This document shows positions 59,641 through 64,000 of a stretch of DNA of 64,000 bases, one piece after another. This DNA is from Acidimicrobiia bacterium. Lineage in GTDB: Bacteria > Actinomycetota > Acidimicrobiia > Spongiisociales > Spongiisociaceae. Location of the stretch: assembly GCA_009841105.1 (NCBI GenBank), contig VXMM01000055.1, forward strand, positions 1-64,000, written 5' to 3'. A program made the translations under genes and the position numbers. The notes beneath the pieces are model-generated. The model was not told where the DNA came from and did no database searches. It was given only the letters and a program-made list of their open reading frames with translations. Every line of letters starts with the position of its first letter. Position 1 is the first letter of the stretch.

Positions 59641-61383
59641 CTAATCGGGCGCTATAGCAGTCCCGGCGACCTCACCGATGGCCACGGGGCGGATCGGGGC
59701 CTGGGGGGCGAAACCGGAGAACTCGTCGGGCGGGACTCCGGCAGCTTCGGTCGCAAGGGCCAGCACTGACGGGCTGCAGTAGCGGCCCTGGCATTTGCCC
59801 ATTCCGGCCCTGGTCAGGCGTTTGGCCGCGCCGGCCGACGTGGCCCCGCCGCCGCCGGTGAACGCCTCCCGCAGCTCACCCAGCGTCACGGACTCGCACC
59901 GGCAGACCAGGGTGGGGTCGCGGGCCAGCTGGGTGGTCAGGGGCTCGGCGCGATAGAGACTGCGGAGATGGCCTTGGAAGCGCATGTGTCGGCGGAGGAT
60001 TTGCCGCACGCGGGACACCTCCCGGCCGAGGCCGTCGGAGAACGTGGCTCCCAGGTCGGCAAGCACATCGGCCCCGGCGAGGGCGCCGAGAGCGGTGGCC
60101 ACGTAGGCGCCGTTGATCCCGCCCGCGTCTCCCACCACCCAGACGCTGGCGACCGAGGTGCGGCCTGCTGCGGTGCGGTCCACGACCAGCGTTCCGGCGT
60201 CCGGGTCGTAGCGATGATCGCATCCGAGGGCCCGGGAGATCTCGTTGGCAGGGATGAAACCGTATCCGAGGCAGACCGCATCGGCGCTGACCTCGCGCTC
60301 CGTTCCCGGTAACGGGTTCCCGGATGCGTCCAGGCGGGCCACCACTGCCGCCTCCACCCGCTGATCGCCCCGGATCTCGACCACCGAGGCACGGTCCAAC
60401 ACCGGAACACGTGCCCGGACCAGGGTGGTCCGGTAGGAGAACCCCTTGGCGACCAACTCCGGCGCCGAGGCGAGCATGCCCGCTCCGGCGCCCAGGTTGT
60501 GCCACCACCGGAGGTCCGCCTGCTCGGCCAGCGCTACCACCTCGACCCCGGCTCTGACCAGTTCGGCCGCGACCTGCATGTTGAGCGGGCCGTTGCCGGA
60601 TAGGACGACCCGCTCCCCTGGGGCGACCTGGCTGGATCTCAGCAGGGTCTGGGCGGCCCCGGTCGTCATGACGCCGGGCAGTGTCCAACCCGGGATCGGA
60701 ACGGGCCGCTCGTGTGCCCCCGTTGCCAGCACCAACCGCTCGGGGCGCAGTACCCAGTCACGGTCGTCGCTCCGGGCCGCCAGCGAGTCGGGAGCGAACG
60801 CCCCCCACAGAGTGACGTTGTTGATGATCTCCACGCCCGTGTCCTGCGCCCGGGCGATCAACTTCCGCCCGGCACGGTACTGGGAATCGATACGGGTGTC
60901 GTCGATGGCCCGCTCCGGTGGGGGTTGCTTGTAGAACTGACCGCCCAGCTTGGAGCGCTCGTCGATGACAAGCACGTCCACGCCATGCTCGGCGATGACC
61001 GAAGCCACCGAGAGACCGCCCGGCCCGCCACCCACCACCAGAACCGTCGGCGAGAGCTCGCGCCTCGGCCGGCTGCCCTGGGAAACGTCCGGAGGTCCGG
61101 GAGCGGCCGGCTGGAGCCTCACCTCCTGCCCGTCCTCCACGCCGGTCATGCAGGCCAGCGTCCCCGGCTGATCATCCACCACCACCGCGCACTCGTGGCA
61201 GGCGCCCATCCCGCAGAAGACGCCCCGCCGGCCTCCGTCCACCGCTTCGCGCAAACCCATCTCGCCGGCAGCGACCAGCGCCGACGCCACGGTATCGCCC
61301 GCCAACCCCTCCACGGGACGGCCTTCGTAGGTCAGCCGGACCGATTCGGTGGGAGGCTCGACCCCCGGTACGCCGACGCGCAC
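59641..61383 (-). CDS. FAD/NAD-linked oxidoreductase with two 2Fe-2S modules (HcnB/sarcosine oxidase alpha-like)
   Basis: This 580-residue protein joins three parts. Residues 10-100 are a ferredoxin-like domain with FCGMGACHECAVVV and LACMTG (four Cys). Residues 115-480 hold the FAD site VLVVGGGPGGLSVASVI and a second dinucleotide site, VVLSGNGPLNMQVAAELV. Residues 495-550 are a BFD-like 2Fe-2S domain with VCRCESVT and GKCQGRYC. This architecture occurs in opine, octopine/nopaline and amino acid oxidases and sarcosine oxidase alpha relatives. GTG 61383 begins eight bases after the gcvPB stop. It may feed electrons from oxidation of an N-substituted amino acid, with glycine as the product used by GcvP. 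Confidence 0.83.
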   Translation of the reverse strand: MRVGVPGVEPPTESVRLTYEGRPVEGLAGDTVASALVAAGEMGLREAVDGGRRGVFCGMGACHECAVVVDDQPGTLACMTGVEDGQEVRLQPAAPGPPDVSQGSRPRRELSPTVLVVGGGPGGLSVASVIAEHGVDVLVIDERSKLGGQFYKQPPPERAIDDTRIDSQYRAGRKLIARAQDTGVEIINNVTLWGAFAPDSLAARSDDRDWVLRPERLVLATGAHERPVPIPGWTLPGVMTTGAAQTLLRSSQVAPGERVVLSGNGPLNMQVAAELVRAGVEVVALAEQADLRWWHNLGAGAGMLASAPELVAKGFSYRTTLVRARVPVLDRASVVEIRGDQRVEAAVVARLDASGNPLPGTEREVSADAVCLGYGFIPANEISRALGCDHRYDPDAGTLVVDRTAAGRTSVASVWVVGDAGGINGAYVATALGALAGADVLADLGATFSDGLGREVSRVRQILRRHMRFQGHLRSLYRAEPLTTQLARDPTLVCRCESVTLGELREAFTGGGGATSAGAAKRLTRAGMGKCQGRYCSPSVLALATEAAGVPPDEFSGFAPQAPIRPVAIGEVAGTAIAPD

Positions 61384-61390
61384 CCTCGAA

Positions 61391-62947
61391 TCAGCCTTCG
61401 AGTCCGTTCTTGCGGCGGTACGCCCGCCAGGTGGTGGCCCACCGGTCGGGATCGTCCAGCCCGCTCCCCACCACTCGGTGGATGGGCTGGTTGTGGGGTG
61501 CGGTCTTGACCAGCTCGGGATCGGTGCGGGCCTCCTCGCAGATGGCCGCTATGACATCGATCCAGTAGTCCAGATCCTCGACCGACCACATCTCCCCCGC
61601 CTCGGGTGTGAACGGCTCTGGGATGAACCAGGGCTCGTGACTCATCCAGAAAGCGTCCACGCCGTAGTCGACCATCCGGTTGGCTACATCGACGGTGGTG
61701 ACCCCGGTCTCCTCCGTGAGCTCGCCCAGGCTGTAGCGGGTCATCTCCATCCGGTACTCGTCCAGATGGGGAAGGCCCTTGGATACTCCCGGAATCCGGA
61801 GCAGGCGGGTCTCCATGTAGTTGTTGGCCAGCAGCGACAGGTCGGCCGCCTCCTTCACTCCCGCTGCGCCCAGCGCCCGGAGCCACGAGTAGGCCTTGAC
61901 GATGACCGGGATGTTGCCCAGATACTCCCGCACCTGGGTGCTGCCGGCGTGCTCGGGAATCTTGATGGCGAACGCTCCGTCGTCTCCCTTGACCACCACC
62001 GGCGCGGTCAGGTACGGAGCCAGTACTTCCGAGCACCCGTAGGCACCGACCGCCGGTCCGCCGCCCGCCTTGGGAGCGCCGAAGGTCTTGTGGAGCATCA
62101 TCATGCAGGCGTCGAAGCCCAGCTCCCGGGCCCTGATCCGGCCCATCACGCCATTGAAGTTGGCAGTGTCGTAGAAGCAGAGCCCGCCCACGGAGTGGAC
62201 GATGTCCACCCACTCCTTGATATGGGGGTTGTAGATGCCGATGTCGTCCGGGTTGTTGACCATCAGAGCCGCCGTCCGCTCCGATGCCGCCGCCCGGAGC
62301 GCCTCCACCGACGCGTAACCCTCCTCCTCGAGGGGAAGGGTGATCACGTCGAATCCGGCCGCCGCTGCGGTGGCGGGATTGCAAGGATGGGCCTGGGCGG
62401 TGGTGATGATCTCCCGCCGCTGGGCCAGGTCCCCGCGGGCCTCGTGGTAGGCCCGGGTCACCGTGGCGTGGAGGAACGCGGCGTCGGCGCCCCCGCCCGG
62501 CTGGAACACGAACTGGTCCATCCCGGTCAGGTCCCGGAGCATCCGGTCGAGCCCGTGGATGACCTCGAGGGTGCCCTGGAGGGTTTCGACGTCCTGATCT
62601 GGGTGGGTCTCGGCCACGAACGGCTGCCGGGTGAGCGCCTCGGTGACCCTCGGGTTGTACTTCATGGTGCAGGTGCCGAACAGGCTGATGCCCATCATCC
62701 CCAGCACCTCCTGGCTGAGATGCAGGTAGTGCCGCAGCACCTCGGGCTCCGAGAGCTCGGGCAAATCGGCCGGGCGGCCCCGGCGCAGGGATTCAGGAAT
62801 CAGGTCGGAGGTGTCACCCGTCACCGCGTCGAGATCGGGTTCGTCCACGGGGAAGAGCTGCCCCCTGCGACCCGGGGCGCCCATCTCCATCACCAGCGGC
62901 TCATCCCAGACCGCGGCGTGGTACTTCCTCAATCCGTTGGTAGTCAT
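61391..62947 (-). CDS. gcvPB: Glycine dehydrogenase (decarboxylating) subunit 2
   Basis: This 518-residue PLP enzyme subunit has the cofactor Lys in MMMLHKTFGAPKAGGG, where classical GcvP has LHKTFxxPHGGGGPG, so the loop after the Lys is divergent. PELSEPEVLRHYLHLSQ and GTCTMKYNPRVTEAL are the typical N-terminal GcvPB motifs, and VFQPGGGADAAFLHA is a further one. ATG 62947 overlaps the gcvPA stop by four bases. It is coupled to gcvPA to make the P-protein. Confidence 0.88.
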   Translation of the reverse strand: MTTNGLRKYHAAVWDEPLVMEMGAPGRRGQLFPVDEPDLDAVTGDTSDLIPESLRRGRPADLPELSEPEVLRHYLHLSQEVLGMMGISLFGTCTMKYNPRVTEALTRQPFVAETHPDQDVETLQGTLEVIHGLDRMLRDLTGMDQFVFQPGGGADAAFLHATVTRAYHEARGDLAQRREIITTAQAHPCNPATAAAAGFDVITLPLEEEGYASVEALRAAASERTAALMVNNPDDIGIYNPHIKEWVDIVHSVGGLCFYDTANFNGVMGRIRARELGFDACMMMLHKTFGAPKAGGGPAVGAYGCSEVLAPYLTAPVVVKGDDGAFAIKIPEHAGSTQVREYLGNIPVIVKAYSWLRALGAAGVKEAADLSLLANNYMETRLLRIPGVSKGLPHLDEYRMEMTRYSLGELTEETGVTTVDVANRMVDYGVDAFWMSHEPWFIPEPFTPEAGEMWSVEDLDYWIDVIAAICEEARTDPELVKTAPHNQPIHRVVGSGLDDPDRWATTWRAYRRKNGLEG

Positions 62948-64000
62948 CGGGTCACCTCCTCCAGCGCGGCGGTCAGGCGGTCAATGTCGGCCCGGCTATG
63001 CACCTCGGTCACGCAGTACAGGGCGCTCTGGCCCAGATCGGGGAAGTCGCTGCTCAGATCGCGGCCGCCGAAGATGCCATGGTCCCTGAGTCGCCGGTTG
63101 ATCTCGGCCACCGGGACTCCGGTGTCGTCGAAACCGACCACGAACTCCTTGAAGAATCCCGTCGGCCATCGCAATGACACCCCGGGCACGCCTGCCAACC
63201 GCCGGGCGGCGTAGTGACTTCTCCGGAGGATCGCTCCGCCCAACTCCTCGAAACCGGCCGGTCCCAGCACCGACATGTAGGCGGCATTGGCGATCGCCCA
63301 CAGGTAGACCGAGTTCCCGGTCCAGTCCTTTCCGTCCTCCCGCGAGCCGTAGGAGCTCTGCTGGAAGAGGGCAAGCCCGAAGGCCCGCTCCCCCTCGTGG
63401 GTGGTGTCGGTGAGGCTGACCTGGAGGGTGGGGTACTCCCTGGCGTAGCGTTCCTCGTCCCGGGTGGCGATGAAACCCCCGACCCCGCCTCCGCCGTTCA
63501 TGTGGACACCGAGCGGCTGGGTGGTCCCCACCGCGATGTCGGCGCCGTAGTCGGAGGGCGGCACGATCACGCCGAGCGAGGTCGGATCGACGCCGACGAT
63601 GGTCTCGGCCCCCGCGGCTCTAGCCATCCGCGCGATCTCGGCGGCCTGGTCCTCGATCACCCCCAGGTAGCCGGGGTTCTCGAAATAGACCGCGGCCACT
63701 CCTTTGTCGAGGCGGCTGCCGAGGCCGGCCAGGTCGAGGCGTCCGGTGGCCGGGTCGTAGCCCACGTAGGCGATCTCGATGTGGCCCTCCTGCTCCGGGT
63801 ACCCGGCGTAGGTCCGGGCCACGTCCAAGCGCTGCGGATCCATCAGGGCGGGTACCAGGATCCGGTCACGGCCGGTCATGCGGGCAGCCATCCGCATCGA
63901 GTGGCCCACGGCGGCGCCCCAGCTGTAGACCGGCAGGCCCACGAACTCCATTCCCACCAACTCGCCCAGCTGGCTGGCGAACTCGAACCAGGCCTGGTTG
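62944..64000 (-). CDS. gcvPA: Glycine dehydrogenase (decarboxylating) subunit 1 (5' end outside window)
   Basis: The visible 351 codons run in from beyond the right edge, beginning NQAWFEFASQLGELVGMEFV and ending before the ATGA junction with gcvPB. VPALMDPQRLDVARTYAGYP and VGVDPTSLGVIVPPSDYGAD are typical of GcvPA. The N-terminal about 100 residues are missing. The expected YDGATA motif reads YSWGAAVGHSMRMAARM here, a divergent form. It should partner gcvPB. Confidence 0.85.
   Translation of the reverse strand, partial: NQAWFEFASQLGELVGMEFVGLPVYSWGAAVGHSMRMAARMTGRDRILVPALMDPQRLDVARTYAGYPEQEGHIEIAYVGYDPATGRLDLAGLGSRLDKGVAAVYFENPGYLGVIEDQAAEIARMARAAGAETIVGVDPTSLGVIVPPSDYGADIAVGTTQPLGVHMNGGGGVGGFIATRDEERYAREYPTLQVSLTDTTHEGERAFGLALFQQSSYGSREDGKDWTGNSVYLWAIANAAYMSVLGPAGFEELGGAILRRSHYAARRLAGVPGVSLRWPTGFFKEFVVGFDDTGVPVAEINRRLRDHGIFGGRDLSSDFPDLGQSALYCVTEVHSRADIDRLTAALEEVTR

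Overview
The window is about 64 kb of high-GC DNA. Genes are densely packed on both strands, with many ATGA/GTGA/TTGA start-stop overlaps and frequent GTG and TTG starts. It contains HmuTUV-type heme import, a FEA1-related lipoprotein, DtxR/IdeR-like operator palindromes, an OsmC protein behind an S-box, many ABC importers with lipobox binding proteins, and split glycine decarboxylase genes. This fits a heterotrophic actinobacterium, and my inference is an Acidimicrobiia-like lineage. I recognised no rRNA or tRNA genes, CRISPR array, phage or insertion sequence.

Layout. 0.3-3.5 kb: a flavin oxidoreductase and a flippase-like/glycosyltransferase fusion. 3.5-8.1 kb: an iron/heme operon on the minus strand (FEA1-related His-rich lipoprotein, hmuT, hmuU, hmuV) with iron-box-like palindromes upstream. 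8.3-13.8 kb: a decayed EfeB/DyP peroxidase, then a plus-strand unit of epimerase, ferric-type ABC binding protein, fused permease and GT-C-like membrane protein. 13.8-14.8 kb: promoter, SAM-I riboswitch, Cys-codon leader peptide, nested hairpin and OsmC gene. 14.9-17.6 kb: a macrodomain pair and an FAD oxidase. 17.7-22.5 kb: a BMP-type (nucleoside-like) ABC importer. 22.6-26 kb: a UbiD remnant, an MFS carrier and a beta-decarboxylating dehydrogenase. 25.7-33.4 kb: an M20 peptidase, M81 (MlrC-like) hydrolase, Gfo/Idh/MocA oxidoreductase, MBL hydrolase and sugar-type ABC importer in one tight run. 33.6-39 kb: an HExxH lipoprotein, a selenocysteine thioredoxin-like gene with an in-frame UGA and SECIS hairpin, a cation efflux protein, ArsM and a TetR regulator. 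39-41.7 kb: a dead PIN gene, a DUF885 peptidase and an intact VapBC-like pair. 41.8-53.1 kb: hydantoinase/oxoprolinase hyuA with two tandem hyuB copies, then a complete Opp/Dpp importer. 53.2-64 kb: scattered catabolic genes and a run of DapA-like aldolase, heterotetrameric-type FAD/2Fe-2S oxidoreductase, gcvPB and gcvPA (cut by the window end).

The genes describe a scavenger that imports peptides, nucleosides, sugars and amino acid derivatives and opens their rings or amides, and that controls iron and sulfur tightly. The strongest signals are the UGA-encoded selenoprotein at 35.3-36.4 kb, the two-stage sulfur-sensing leader in front of osmC, and the iron regulon marked by shared palindromes.
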